This document shows positions 23,579-36,528 of a stretch of 64,000 nucleotides of DNA, one piece after another. Numbering within the stretch: position 1 is the stretch's first letter; every line of letters starts with the position of its first letter. The position numbers were made by a program, and so were the translations under genes. Under the pieces are notes generated by a model. The model was given only the letters and a program-made list of their open reading frames with translations. It was not told the origin of the DNA and searched no databases. Source of the stretch: Cryptomeria japonica (taxonomy: Eukaryota; Streptophyta; Pinopsida; Cupressales; Cupressaceae); contig NC_081405.1 in the NCBI RefSeq assembly GCF_030272615.1, positions 568,851,095 to 568,915,094 on the forward strand, read 5' to 3'.

Positions 23579-25539
23579 ATGGATTTTGCATCACACCCTA
23601 GCTCTAGTGTGCCTGTTGATTCAATGGACTTCATTCAATGGAAGGCAAAATATAACGCCCTATCTCAAATACCCACTGGTGTTATAGTCAAGGAAGGCAT
23701 TTCCAATTACATTGATTGTAAGATTGAAGATCTAGGATCTCTGGTGATCCATTCTCAGTTGAGTTTGTTCTGTGGAAAGGACAAGAAAATTAAACCAGAA
23801 TTTAGCATTCTAGAAAAGAAGAAACTTCACAATGCAGTTTATTTCCTTGAAGAGTTTTCAGATGATCACATCTGCGTCATTATGAGCAGAGTGCACGGTG
23901 ATAAAATGTACTTAGAGTGGATGCATGACATCACACCAGAAGTGATTCATGTCATCACAAGTTTCTGTAATGTCGATGAAGTGCCAACCCTAAGGAAGAT
24001 AAGCAAGACGAAAATGACTAAGCTCACCAGTTCAGTGAGCGACTCATAGGGAATGACTGTAATTCCATCAAGGACAATTTGGTCAAATATGCATTTATGG
24101 TGATAGGATACCGGATGTTCCATGCTAGCAGAATCAGCTCTATCTCTGCTACAGTGGTAAATGCTGCCTACAGGATGATCATGGAGGATGCATCATTTGA
24201 CTTATGCACTTGTATACAAAGGCAACTTTTGGTGAACCTAAAGTCAATTAAACAGGACAATGCCTTGAGATTCAAGTTTGGACAACTATTGGTTGGGTTG
24301 TTCTTCTACTTCCAAGGTTATTTCCTAGGAGTCAGAGATATGCAGTGGTCTGTTGACCAACAGATTACAAAGCAAATCAAGGAAATCCTACAAGCGGTTG
24401 GAACTGGTTATCTGAAATTTTTGAACAAATACTTTGATGAGTTGAGATGAAAGATGAGCCAAAGAGTGAGAATATCAGGTGATATTGTCAAGAAATATGA
24501 AGATGACATCAGCTTCACCATCAAAGTTGATGAGTGCATAATGGAGGCGGTTGAGCCTAGATAGGAAGAAGTGGAACCCATGGGATATGAGGTAATGTAT
24601 GACATGCTAGATGGGTATGCCTCTACCCTACTCGCCTCACCCCTTGATCCAAAGGCAAAGAGAACTGACACCTATTTTGAAAGGGTTACTTTGGTTGAAG
24701 AACCCTCAATAAAGAAGGGAAAGGCAGTGCCTTCAACATTGACACCGGTCACTGCAGCCAGTCCAAAGTGACCAAGCGGTCACCAGCAAAGAAGAAACTA
24801 GAAGCTGCACCCACCAAAGTCTTTGAGAGGAAGCGGAAGATAAAAAATAACACACCAGACTTAGAGGACACTGTATCTGAAGAACAACCTAAGAAGACTA
24901 GGAAAATGAGGAAAAAGACAAAGAATGAACCGACAACATTTGCACCGGTAAATATTGATATTTCCTCTTACAAACCTTTGACACATTGTCAAAGAACTAT
25001 TAAGAATATTAGAAGAAAAGTAGTTGGTGATTTGAAAGAGTTCTTTGATGATTTTAATGATGATAAAAAGGAAGAATTTGAATAGGAAGTCATTAATTAT
25101 TTATGTATTAATGACCAGTGGCCTTCAGAAATTAAATCTGAGACATAGATTCTTTATATAATTCCTTAGATAACAAATGGTGCATTGCCATAGAGAAGGA
25201 ATAGGAAATAAGAGAGGAATTATTTGCACAATACTTTCTTGATGTGCCCAAATTAGAACATTATGAAGTGGTGGAGAGATATAAGGGCATCTTCTTCATG
25301 AGAAGAAGGAGACTCATGTTGCTAGAAGGAAAAGTCCCGGAAGTGGTAAAAGATACCCACTTCCTTGCTCAATCTACTTTAAGGTTGCATCAAGTGGTTG
25401 AAGCGAACAAAAAGGCTGAGCAAGAACCAAAAATTAATCAACCGGATGAAGTATATGATAGTGAAGGAGAACTGGTCACTACTCAATTAGACCCTATTGA
25501 TGTTGATGCCTTGAATGATGAAGATGTTACTCTGGGTAC
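23579..25539 (+). pseudogene. NA-1 ORF2, N-terminal part (unknown function, shared with NA-2)
   Basis: Unrecognised protein starting at ATG 23579. The frame changes near 24030, 24760 and 25100-25240. The first 150 residues include IMSRVHGDKMYLEWMHDITP and SFCNVDEVPTLRKIS. The second block (about 24052-24450) includes KYAFMVIGYRMFH, SSISATVVNAAYRM, FDLCTCIQRQLLVNLKSIK and FKFGQLLVGLFFYFQ. The third (24460-24680) has RISGDIVKKYEDD, EAVEPR and LASPLDPKAK. Each block has a counterpart in NA-2 (about 61096-61900). The rest is Lys/Glu/Pro-rich. No polymerase, protease or integrase motif is seen. Helical blocks with Leu/Ile/Arg spacing faintly recall the 'putative plant transposon protein' domains found in some plant elements, but this is only a hint. 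Gyp-C interrupts it at ggtac; it continues at 34922. Confidence 0.65.
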
Positions 25540-26752
25540 TGTAGACACGTAAAAATGGTCAACGCTTGCGGAATCATACTTTAACATTTGTGCATTGCCT
25601 CATTTTAGGTTTTTGTGTCGCATTAACATTTCTCCTATGTCACACACTTGGTCTTTATCATTTGTGAGCATCGAGTCCTTCTTTGGCATTCTTCATTTGT
25701 CTCACTTTCGAATTAGGTCTTGTCAATAACAATTTTGAGTCATGATTTTGGTCGATCCTTATCAACTTGTCAATTTTTTCATTTTGTGATCAATTTGTCA
25801 TCGATCGTCGTCCTTCTCAGTCATGTCAATTTGGATCAATCTGTCATTGTTCCTTGGTGCATTTATCAATCAAATCATTTATTAATTCAAAATCATGATC
25901 GAATCGACATCAAATCAATCTTACATCAAGACCTAATTGTCGTCCTTGCATTTCTAATTCATCTTCCAAGGTTTTATGATTTATTCATTTAACCTTGTTT
26001 GTCATTTCTCCCTCTAGGTTAAATAATTTATTTATTTATCCTAGGTCTTCTTGTCACAATTAAATGTTTATTTAATTGGCTAATTAATTCCTCCTATTTT
26101 TGTAAATTAATTAATTAATGAGAAATTATTAATTAATTTACCTAATTTGCATCAATTTTCTAATTTCCATGTCATCATTTCCAACTTAATTTTCTAATTT
26201 CTCCTAAATTCCTAAATGTCTATTTCTATTTCAAAATCTTTTCATAAGTCCTTGCATAGCAATTTGTCATAAATTGTCATAAATCGTCATAAGTCCTTGC
26301 ATAGCAATTTGTCATTTTTGCTATTCTTGATTTGAATTTCTATTCGAATCAATATCATGCTAATTTGATCATTTCTCCAATTTGTCTATAAATTGGATGA
26401 ATTTCTTCAATCCTAATCTAATAATTACTTTGTCGAAATAATCGCTTTGTCAAAACAATCACATTTCGAGTACTCTTGCGCCATAATCTTGTCTATTTGC
26501 TTTCATCTCATGTGTATGCACTTGAAGGTGAGATCCACAAACAAAGGCTATTTGGAGAAGAAAGAAGAACAATGGAGCCACATGAAAGAAGCATTCAGAT
26601 CCACATTTGGTTTGCATAGTATTTAGTTTTAAATGTTTTGTCTTTATGTCTTTATTGAGTGTGTTTAGGATAGATCATTGCATTTGAGCTTTCGTGATTG
26701 GGCTAGATTAGTTTTTATATTGTTTGTGATGATTTCCGAATTCCTAGCTACA
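25540..26752 (+). repeat. Gyp-C 5' LTR
   Basis: 1213 bp. It has an internal duplication of cataagtccttgcatagcaa (near 26234 and 26289) that the 3' LTR lacks; this 45-bp difference equals the whole length difference of the pair. The aattaattaa-rich middle near 26080-26150 is conserved in both. Confidence 0.93.
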
Positions 26753-26757
26753 TTAAT

Positions 26758-26775
26758 TGGTGAACCTGACGTGAA
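26758..26775 (+). promoter_or_regulatory. Gyp-C primer binding site, tRNA-Trp
   Basis: TGGTGAACCTGACGTGAA, five bases after the LTR, matches the complement of the plant tRNA-Trp 3' end (from memory) with one mismatch. Confidence 0.8.
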
Positions 26776-28721
26776 AACTAACCATCTAACCCCTTAACTG
26801 TATTTTTGAGTGCTTTTGAGTTGATTTGCAGGTCAAAAAACCCAAAAACAGGGTAGTGCAGGGTTTTTTGGGGACTTCTGCATCTGTGTGAGACAACCTG
26901 CACCTGTGTCAAGCAACCTACGCCTGTGTTAAAGACATTCTACACCTATGTCATGACTTCTGCGCCTATGTCATGAGTTCTGCGCCTCTGTAAAGTCCAA
27001 AAACAGAGGTAAAAATGCAGTGTTTTACTTGAAAATTGTTTGTTTTGCATTCTGTTTTCTTCTTTTTTGGTTTTTGGTACTAATTCTCTATGCAGAACCT
27101 TGGCATATGCATGACAAAGGAAATAAATGAAACCTTGTGTTTGCAATTAGTTTTTAGGCACCTAGTGATTTCTAAATAGGATGGAATGAATATATGCTTG
27201 ATTTGATTGTTGAGTTTGACATTGGAGTAGGAGAGTATGCTCTCATCCTTCTTAGGGTGATCAGATATCTAGATCTTCAATACCATGCTCATGTCTTTGA
27301 TTGTTTGTCACCTTTAGAGGGCCTGCCTTCCCGACCATTTGCTTTTGCAAGAAAGTGATAATCGTGAGAAGGGAACAACCCAAAGTGAGTACGGCTAGAA
27401 TACCTTGGCATTGTAACTCACTATAAACAAATACCTGATGGGCAAAAGCTTTGAAGGAAGGGTTACGTGGGAATTGCAGTTACTTGGGAAGTGATGACCC
27501 TTGAACTCTTTCTCATATCAACATCTAAGTAGGACCTCATGGTCTAAATCGTGCTTGCGTGACTACATTTGTTTGGTATCTTGATGGGCTTAATGTCTCA
27601 ATCACGCTTGCGTGACATCAAGGAGTAACGCTTAATAGAAATCCTGACTAAACACCTTGTTTTTAGAGGCCAAAAAACCGTTCTAGTTGCTTGAGAAGGA
27701 CAAGTTTGGATACTTGGAAGAGATACTAAGTTCGCCATGGGGAGATTTCCATGGGGACTAATGCTTGGCTGCCCTGAGAAGTGAGTGCCGTGGAGGGGAG
27801 CCCATGGGGTCAAGCATCTATGTATTCTCCTTGAATCCCATAATGAGTCTACCTCTCAAGTACCTAATTTCCTTGCCTACCATAAGAAATGTGTGAATGA
27901 GCATGATTGTTTTGAGTCTATGTTAAAAATATCTTGTCTTCTTTACTTGTCAAAAGTTGAATTGCATCGCATTTCAAAAACAAGACAAATTGATTCAAAA
28001 CAAGGTTAAACATAAGAGCATTTCATCCAACAAACTTCAAAACACTTTCAAACATGGTTGTCAAACATTGTTCAAAATCTTGTCTCAACATTCATGTCAC
28101 TTACATTTAGGTTCATCCTAGGTTGCATTTTGCAAAGTTCATTGTCAACTACCAAGGTTAGGTTTCACTTAGGTCATACTCCTTTGCATATCAATAAGAG
28201 TCATCCATTTGCATGTGTCCTCTTGCATTAGAGTAATACCATTGTCATACTTTGCATACCCTAAGTCTCTTCATTAAGTTTTAGGTTATCATCATATCAT
28301 ATTAAGGTCATTTGCATAGTAATTGTCCCTTTGCATATAGTCTCAAAAACTAGGTTTTGTCATACTTGAGTAATCCAAATCTTTGATAAACCCTAAGTCA
28401 TTGTTAAGAAGTCTAGACCCTGTCAAACCTCTTCTTTTTATGTCATTATTGTCATTTGGTCAAACCTAGCTTAGTATCCAAGCATATAGGGGAGACTTTG
28501 TCATTTGTCCTTTTGTCACTTGGTCCTTTTGTCCTTTGAGGTCTAGACATCATTTCAATTTCCTAAGGGTCTCATTTTTAGAATTGCATTCATAAGTTTG
28601 TCCAAAATATTGAAAAACAACCAAAAACATAGATTGCATGCTCGTCTATCTAGTTTACATTTAGTTGCATATCATACATTATCCTTGAAAAATTCCAAAA
28701 ATATTGCATTTGCATAGTGAT
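26776..28721 (+). other. Gyp-C leader with a GCGCCT-type array
   Basis: Non-coding leader of 1.9 kb. At 26874-26995 about five copies of a degenerate 24-base unit (like ttctgcgcctatgtcatgag) stand in tandem. The remainder has many short cattgtca/tttgcat motifs. No supported gene; short frames at 27598-28009 look incidental. Confidence 0.65.
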
Positions 28722-31628
28722 ATGTCTATTGAAACAAGGTTCCAAGCACCAATGATGCAACAAAGTTTGACGTATCAACCGACAATGCAATTGAATTTTA
28801 ATCCAAGGCAATCACAATTATATCCAACCCAACACCAAGGCAATATTGGTCAAACTTTTCATGATGATGTAAATGTCCAAATACAAAAACTAGAGGAGAA
28901 ACTAGCTCAAGAAAATGAGATTTTGGAAGAAAGAGTGAAAAATATTGAGAAGAATAGATCACAAATGTCCAAAATGTTTCAAAAATTTCCAGGTCGAAAT
29001 CCAAAGATTGAGCCAATTGATGTAATATCTCTTCTTGAATGATCAGACATACCATCTCTCCTCTCCCAAATAGAGATGATGAAACAATTTCAAGAAAAGA
29101 GACAACATCAATTTCAACATTATGTGCCTCCACAAAAAGAACAAGAAGGTGTTTACTATCAATCAGATTTTCAACCATCACAACCAATTGTTCAACAATT
29201 CAAACATTTCCAACAAACACAACCAATGGTCCAACATATACAACCAACACAACCAATGGTTCAACCAATGGTTCAACCAATTGTTCAACATATACAACCA
29301 GCACAACCAATGGTCCAATTTCAACAATATGTCCAACCAACTATACAATGTCAACAAATAGTTCAACCAATGGTGGAATATCAACAAGTTCAATCAACAT
29401 ATCAATGTCAACAACCACAACCAAACATTCAAAAACAAAGGTTGCAGCACACACCAAGCCAAGCTTCAAACATGTCAGAACAATTGAACCAAGTCCAATA
29501 TCAAAACATGACATCAAACCAAGACCAAATTCTTGCCAAACAAGTTCAAATTCTAGATACAACTATGTCAAAACCTCGAAAGAAAGGTGGCTTTATTGCA
29601 AGGCTCTTAAGGAAATTACCAAGTGAGTTCTTTGAGGAAGATCAAAATAATACAATTATGTCTAGCAATGCTTCATCCCCCCATAAACAAATTGACTCTC
29701 TAGTGGCATCTATCCCTACACCTCTAGAAGTTTCACAAGAACCTTCCATATTGTCCTCATCAAACAATACACCCAAGGATGCAATTATCCAAGGGCTATC
29801 CATAATTGATTGCCATGATAATCCAGTTCATGATGCACATCCTTGTCATGTTTCAGAAATACAAGACCCAATGCCACCATGCACTTTATTGCCATTACCT
29901 GTTTTAGAGGACCCCATTCAAAGTCCCTCTTCCTCATGTTCAAGCATTGATTCCTTGCCAGAGTCCATCACAAACGTTCAAAGTGCATTTCCTTCATGCC
30001 AAAACATTAATCCCTTGTCAGAATCCTCCATGCATATCCAAAGTCTAACCTCATGTCAAGAGGATAAATTAGAGCATGAAGAAACGTGTCCTAAAGAAAT
30101 TCAAGATCAAGATCTCGAAACCTTATCATCCCATCCAATTTTTGACCAAGATCCCATTTCCCCAGACACTCATGATGATTCCCCTATTCTTTTCCATCCT
30201 ATCCAAAGTCCTATTGACACTCCATTTCCCGAGCAAGATCAAGATATCCCAGTCCATCCAATCCCAAATGATCCCCTTCCATTTCATGAACACAATGTCC
30301 TTTCAAATCCCATTGGCATTCCACTTCCTAAGAAAGATCAAGATATCTTTTCCATCCTTTCTGATGATCCCATTAAAAGTCAAGAGCAAAGCACCTTTAA
30401 AGAGGATTCCAATGATCTTCCTCCTTGTCAAGATCAAATTATTCCTTTAAATCCTCCACAAGATCCTTTTGTTCCTCCATCTCCTTGTCATAATGCTCCA
30501 TATACACTCCAAGATCATATTTCTTTTGATGATCCCATTATTTCTCCCATTCCATCTCTTGAAGAGCCTGTCATTGAACCATGTCCACTACACAATCCTA
30601 GTCCCTCTCATGATCCTAATCCCCTTCATGATTCTAATGTGTCAGTGTAAGATGTTCATGAACCCTCGACATGCATAATGGGTTCTTCCACTTTGGTGCA
30701 ATCCGATCCACTTCAAGATCTCATTATTTCTCTCATATCATATCCACCTCATAATGGACCCGCGTCTTCTTCCCAAAGAAAAGAGTATCCTACAAGTCAA
30801 GATATTCATAAAGGCAAAGGAGTAGATCTTCATAAGAAAGAATCCCTTCATGTTAAACAAAATATTAAGGGTCCTGGCCTCAATGAAATTCCTCAAGACG
30901 TTGGTATCCCTCCATCAAAATCAAGACATACACCTTCCCCTTCATATCTTCCATCCATCTTAGGTCCTTATATCCCTTCATCCTTTATGCAAGGTCAGAA
31001 AAGGCACACATTCTTGAGTAAATTTCATCAATCCAAAAGAAGTCCATTTCATTCATATACATCCATGCATTCCTTTCCCCCTCCAAGCAATTTGGATGCC
31101 AAGTATAAACGTCATAAGTCTAGCAATCCACATGTATTCAAAGATCAACATGTCCAATATAATCGACATGTCAAAAGAAAGCAAAATATGATCTCTAAAG
31201 AAAAAGAAAAATCCAAAAGGTCAAAAAGGCCCACTGAGAAAAATAAAGCAACGTCAAAATATATATGGGTTCCTAAATCCCTTGTGCAAGCAATGCACTC
31301 CAAGGAACCACAAAAGCATGAAAAATCAAAAACCATGTGGATCCCTAAGCAGCTCCTTGAAGCACAAAAACCTAAAGAAACATCCAACTTGGCATCCAAA
31401 ATTGCTATTCCTCCATCCAAACCTCTCCAATTTGTTCCTCCACCACCTTCTTCATCCATTTTGGGCCCTTATGTCCCAAAATCCCAATCTATTCCTCCAT
31501 CCAAATCTCAATATCCAAAATACATTTTTCCTCCATCAATCCACCACCCATCAAGGTGTGTGCCAATGTCGATCTTGCCTTCATTTCCATCTGCTCAAGC
31601 CCAATTCTTCCAATACCCTATTCATTAG
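28722..31628 (+). pseudogene. Gyp-C long ORF: Gln/Pro-rich protein of unknown function
   Basis: One frame of 968 sense codons, if two in-frame stops (TGA 29040-29042, TAA 30648-30650) are set aside; no frameshift. ATG 28722 is the first in frame. The N-terminal 110 residues contain a coiled coil (VQIQKLEEKLAQENEILEER). 29160-29420 encodes Gln-rich repeats around QPMVQ and QPTQP, from caaccaatggtt repeats in the DNA. A short basic block (KPRKKGGFIARLLRKLPSEF, near 29566) is the only globular-looking part. The next 350 residues are rich in Pro, Asp, His and Ser; the last 310 are basic with LGPY(I/V)P and W(I/V)PK motifs repeated (e.g. YIWVPKSLVQA, MWIPKQLLEA). No zinc knuckle or Gag capsid block is seen. 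It may act as a Gag substitute, but I do not recognise it. Confidence 0.7.
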
Positions 31629-32514
31629 CCAATGCATATTTTCCATCCTTCGATCCCTTTGATCCCATCCTTTGCATAAATCCTTGCCTTAGTTTCATCT
31701 CTTTTTCGATGTCCTTATCCTACCAACGTCTTTGAGCATACTTTTAAAGGTCATGGTCCATTTTTTTTCAAGGCTACCATCCAAAAAAAAAAAGACGCTT
31801 GAGTCCTTCTTCCATCCCCTATCATGTGTCCATCTTCTATTGAAAAAGTCAAAATACAAAAAAAAAAAGTGAAAAAAAAAGAAAAAAAAAGTAAAGCAAA
31901 AATAATTCATCTTTTGGTGAAAACCTGACAAACAGGCATCTTGGGCAAGTACCGTGATGAAAACCTAGCAAACAGGCGTCATGCATAATCTATGAACTTC
32001 TTTCACACCACACTTGGGGGTAGGTTTCCTCCTTCATATCTTATTGCCCTTCACTATCCTAATGTCATTACCCTTCATATCCTATTGTCCCTCATGTCCA
32101 TTTCCTCTTTCCACCTTTGATCTTGACAAGGCTGAGGATCTTCATGAGCATCATGCATCTTGTTTGCATCTTTTAGTCCATCATAGCTTTTGGTCATTTA
32201 TCCATTTGCTAATTATAACTTTTCATCCATATTCCCTGTCTTATTGCAACTTTCTGCCACTATCCCGTATCCTATCCCGACCTTCAGTCCATGTCCCTTC
32301 TCCATTCTTGGTCTTTCTTATCATATCCAGATCTTATCACTATCCATACACTCTTTTTCATTCCTTGATCTTGATCTGACATAAGGACACAATAGCCATT
32401 GAAAATTGCATCCACGTTGTCTCCATAATCAAAGGCCTTTGTCTTCCCTCTATCCACCAACATTTCAGCAAGCTTATTTATTCACCTATCATATTCCTTG
32501 CCTTGCTAGACACT
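31629..32514 (+). other. Gyp-C 3' non-coding region, first part
   Basis: No gene seen. It has several A-rich runs at about 31786-31905 and a direct repeat of gatgaaaacct(g/a)(a/g)caaacaggc near 31917 and 31957. CT/AT-rich DNA follows. Confidence 0.6.
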
Positions 32515-32830
32515 GGGGGCAAAATCCCTAAACATCAAATAATGTCCTGAAAAAATCCAAACAAAAAAATCACATAATGTCCTGAAATAATTCAAAAAAA
32601 TTGAAAAATGTCTTGAAATAATTCAAAAAAATTGAAAAAGTCTTGAAATAAAATCATAAAAAATCGAAAAATGTCTTGAAAAAATCTCTAAAAATCAAAA
32701 AATGTCCTAGAAAAAATCTCTAAAAATCGAAAAATGTCCTGAAAAAATCTCTAAAAATCAAATAATGTCCTGAAAAACAAAAAAAAATCCAAAAAAAAAA
32801 AAAGTCATAAAAAGTCCTGAAAAAACGAAC
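32515..32830 (+). repeat. Gyp-C A-rich tandem array, unit about 35 bp
   Basis: About eight or nine degenerate copies of a unit like aatgtcctgaaaaaatctct followed by aaaaatcaaa, ending in a poly-A-rich stretch. Confidence 0.85.
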
Positions 32831-33748
32831 AAAAAAAAATAAATTCAAAACATTCAATTCCAAAAACAATTCCTTTAGCATTTTTCATTTTGTCAATAAA
32901 TGATCCCTTTGTGCATAGACAGATCGCTGAGCATACATCCAACAACTCGCAATCCAACGCTGTGCTTTAATGAAATCATGCTTAAACAGATGAACTTTTC
33001 AATCAAACCAGACATTCAAACTGATCACAATTGTCATATCAATCGAACGTTACCTCAAAATCATTTGTCCTTGTCTCTACTATCATGGGTCTTATACAGG
33101 GTGTGGTATACTTGAAACTAGACTATGTCCTGTCTTAGACGGGGTACCGCATGTCCTGAAACCAGATAGCATGATCGTCCTATCAGCACTTTCAACTTTT
33201 GACAATGAAGATCAAGATGTTTGTTTGATTTGTTGGAATTTGTGCATCTTATCTTTTACTGATTTATCTTTGGCTTCGGTCATGTTCCTATGTTGCTCGA
33301 TGATGTCACTGAGTGATTTAGAGTGACCGAGATGGTTCATGGTCCTTTTCTTTTTTGTTGTGATTGTTGTTTGTCTGTGATGTGTCTGTCTTTTGCAAAC
33401 AGGGTTGCATTTCAGCTCTCGCCTTCAATGCCATGATGCTATGCATCCATTTTGCTACATTAAATAAAGGTTCTCACCTACAAAGTGCATTAGTGAAAGC
33501 AAGTTTTTCTTCATCTCTAACTATTTTCTGTCTCATTTCTTCTTACTAACATTTCTTCTATCAGTCTTGGCAGTCCATTTGATCCTATCATGTTCTATCA
33601 TTCTTATCGATCAATTGGCCTATTTTCTGCATGTTTCCGGCCAATTCCTCGAGGGGGCATGCATATGTCATTGTCATTGTCTGGGGTATTTTCATTATTG
33701 TTCTTTGAAACAACGCTTAAAATTGCATTGTCTCAAAGAGGGGCAAAA
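32831..33748 (+). other. Gyp-C 3' non-coding region, end, with polypurine tract
   Basis: No gene recognised. The last bases, caaagaggggcaaaa at 33734-33748, form the polypurine tract directly before the 3' LTR. Confidence 0.65.
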
Positions 33749-34916
33749 TGTAGACACCTAAAAATGGTCAACGGTTGCGGAATCATACTTTAACATTTGC
33801 ACATTGCCTCATTTTAGGTTTTTGTGTCGCATTAACATTTCTCCTATGTCACGCACTTGGTCTTTATCATTTGCGAGCATCGAGTCCTTCTTCTACATTC
33901 TTCATTTGTGTCTCTTTCAAATTAGGTCTTGTCGATAACAATTTTGAGTCATGATTTTGGTCGATCCTTATCAACTTGTCAATTTTGTCATTTTGCGATC
34001 AATTTGTCATCGATCGTCATCCTTCTCAGTCATGTCAATTTGGATCAATCTGTCATTGTTCCTCGGTGCATTTATCAATCAAATCATTTATTAATTCAAA
34101 ATCATGATCGAATCGACATCAAATCAATCTTACATCAAGACCTAATTGTCGTCCTTGCATTTCTAATTCATCTTCCAAGGTTTTATGATTTATTCATTTA
34201 ACCTTGTTTGTCATTTCTCCCTCTAGGTTAAATAATTTATTTATTTATCCTAGGTCTTCTTGTCACAATTAAATGTTTATTTAATTGGCCAATTAATTCC
34301 TCCTATTTTTGTAAATTAATTAATTAATGAGAAATTATTAATTAATTTACCTAATTTGCATCAATTTTCTAATTTCCAAGTCATCATTTCCAACTTAATT
34401 TTCTAATTGCTCCTAAATTCCTAAATGTCTATTTCTATTTCAAAATCTTGTCATAAGTCCTTGCATAGCAATTTGTCATTTTTGCTATTCTTGATTTGAA
34501 TTTCTATTTGAATCAATATCATGCTAATTTGATCATTTCTCCAATTTGTCTATAAATTGGATGAATTTCTTCAATCCTAATCTAATAATTACTTTGTCGA
34601 AATAATCGCTTTGTCAAAACAATCACATTTCGAGTACTCTTGCGCCATAATCTTGTCTATTTGCTTTCATCTCATGTGTATGCACTTGAAGGTGAGATCC
34701 ACAAACAAAGGCTATTTGGAGAAGAAAGAAGAACAATGGAGCCACATGAAAGAAGCATTCAGATCCACATTTGGTTTGCATAGTATTTAGTTTTGAATGT
34801 TTTGTCTTTATGTCTTTATTGAGTGTGTTTAGGATAGATCATTGCATTTGAGCTTTCGTGATTGGGCTAGATTAGTTTTTATATTGTTTGTGATGATTTC
34901 CGAATTCCTAGCTACA
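33749..34916 (+). repeat. Gyp-C 3' LTR
   Basis: 1168 bp, nearly identical to 25540-26752 apart from the 45-bp duplication and a few tens of substitutions at most by eye. It is followed by the right TSD ggtac. Confidence 0.93.
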
Positions 34917-34921
34917 GGTAC

Positions 34922-36005
34922 ATCAATAGAAGCAACAGGACAAGAAAAATAGGCAGAGGGAGAAAAGAGCAAAGAAGAAGAAAAGAGGAAACAAGAAGAG
35001 GACAAGAGAAAAGAAGAAGAAAATAAGAAATAAGAGAAGGAAGTAGAAAAGAAATGAAAGGAAGAAGAAAAGAGACAAGAGGAAGAGAAGAAGAAGAAGG
35101 AAGTGGAGAAGGAAGAGGAGAAAAAGAAATAAGAAGAGGAGAAGAGAAAGGAAGAGGAGAGAAAGAAATAGGAAGAGGAGAAGAAAAAGGAAGAGGAGAA
35201 GAGAAAGGAAGTGGAGAAGAAGAAGCAGGAAGAGGAGAAGAAGAAGAAGGATGAAGACAAAGAGAAGTAGAAAGAAGAGGAGAAGTAGAAAGAAGAGAAA
35301 AGAAAGACATAGGAAGAGGAGAAAAAGAAGGCAGAAGAGGACAAGAAAAGAGCTACAGAGAAAGAAGAAGCGACACAGAGCACTCAGATGGAGACCCCAA
35401 AGGCAACCGGTAGTCAAGCTAAACCAGCTGACATTACCAGTCTCATTGACCTCCAGTCTGTAAATGAAACATAGCTACTGCAAAGCATTAAGCTTGCTCA
35501 AGAGCGATTGGATGCTCTAAGGAGGAAAAAGGAGGAAGAGGTGATTCAAACTATGGTGGAAACACTCACCAATTTTCCACCTAGTACCAACCTCCCCAGT
35601 ATTGATTCCTCTCTTGCCCAATTGAAGCTCCTATACACAGTTGTAGAAGACTAGGTGCAAAGCCTGGAAGAAGTTGTTGAAGCTAGTGCCCAAAAGAAGA
35701 ACCAAAAGGCTTTGGACACTGCCTTGGTGAAAAAGTTAACTGAGCTCCAGTCCGATCTACAGAAGGCACAAAAGGACATTAGAGATGCAATGGATGAGGG
35801 CAAATTACTGCTCAATAAGATATGTCAACCCCATCTATTCTGTGATGATGTACTTGCTCAGAAAGACAAACTGCAATCTAATATGCAGTCATTCATAAGC
35901 ACCTTCAAGATGCCATATGATTCCTTCACCACATATGGACAAACCACTCACAGGTTTCAACTCCATTCTTTAAGAATAGAGGCAAAGATAAGCAACCAGA
36001 CATGA
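34922..36005 (+). pseudogene. NA-1 ORF2, C-terminal part: Lys/Glu-rich tract and coiled coil
   Basis: Continuation of ORF2 after Gyp-C. 34935-35350 is almost pure purine (aag/gag/aagagg repeats) and encodes a Lys/Glu-rich helix broken by several TAA/TAG stops; the long Ser/Phe/Leu frames on the other strand are artefacts of this repeat. From about 35390 a more normal sequence follows (ITSLIDLQS, AQERLDALRRKKEEE, then 35655-36005 with LVKKLTELQSDLQKAQKDI), predicted as a coiled coil. No enzyme motif. NA-2 has an analogous coiled-coil tail. Confidence 0.55.
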
Positions 36006-36528
36006 AATTTGTAGGAACTTCAACTAGTCCTACTGCCAAGATTGCAAATTCTCCAGAAATGCTATCTCAATTTGGATGCTCTAACGGTCACTCAAGAGAT
36101 GAGTACCTTGGATGCCATGGAAGAACAGGTCTATCAAATGCAAATGAAGAATGAGGTTGCTACCTCATTGCTTGAGTCATGGTCCTTATCCATGAAGCAA
36201 TTTATGTAGGACTTTAAATCTATTTTTGACAAATTCCACTCTTTATTGTCATAAACATGTATTCAGCTAATAGAAATAGGGGAATATTTAGCTGTATGTT
36301 GTCATTATTAGAAAAAGGGGGAGAAGTATTTTGGTATTTAAAATTTTGATGCATGTTATGTATACTTTCATGTTTATCTTTGTAAGGAGTAGTATACATT
36401 GTATTTTCTACAAAGGGATAGTGTATATGCTTAGGGGGAGTATTTTTTATTATGGCATGATTTTGTTGTAAAACACTTAGATGTCAAAAATTTTCCTAAG
36501 TGTTGCCATCAATGGCAAAGGGGGAGAT
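36006..36528 (+). other. NA-1 3' tail with polypurine tract
   Basis: Non-coding. It contains aaaaagggggagaag (about 36312), tagggggagta (about 36432) and the final caaagggggagatt against the 3' LTR. This resembles the multiple-tract tail of Cop-1. Confidence 0.7.

Larger units (their letters stand above)
25540..34916 (+). mobile_element. Gyp-C: non-autonomous LTR element with a tRNA-Trp primer site and one long ORF
   Basis: LTRs 25540-26752 and 33749-34916 begin tgtagacac and end tagctaca. The TSD ggtac lies at 25535-25539 and 34917-34921. The internal part (7.0 kb) holds a primer site, a 1.9-kb leader, one broken ORF of about 968 codons, A-rich repeats and a polypurine tract at 33734-33748. 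No protease, reverse transcriptase, RNase H or integrase is present. The LTRs match closely apart from a 45-bp duplication and scattered substitutions, so the insertion is fairly recent. The tRNA-Trp site, shared with Gyp-B and Gyp-D, suggests mobilisation by a Tat-type element. Confidence 0.88.

Noticed and set aside
29178-29393. Minus-strand Trp/Leu-rich frame
   Set aside because: Artefact of the caaccaatggtt repeat in the Gyp-C ORF read in reverse.
34829-35417. Three long minus-strand frames rich in Ser, Phe and Leu
   Set aside because: Shadows of the purine-only tract of NA-1 ORF2.
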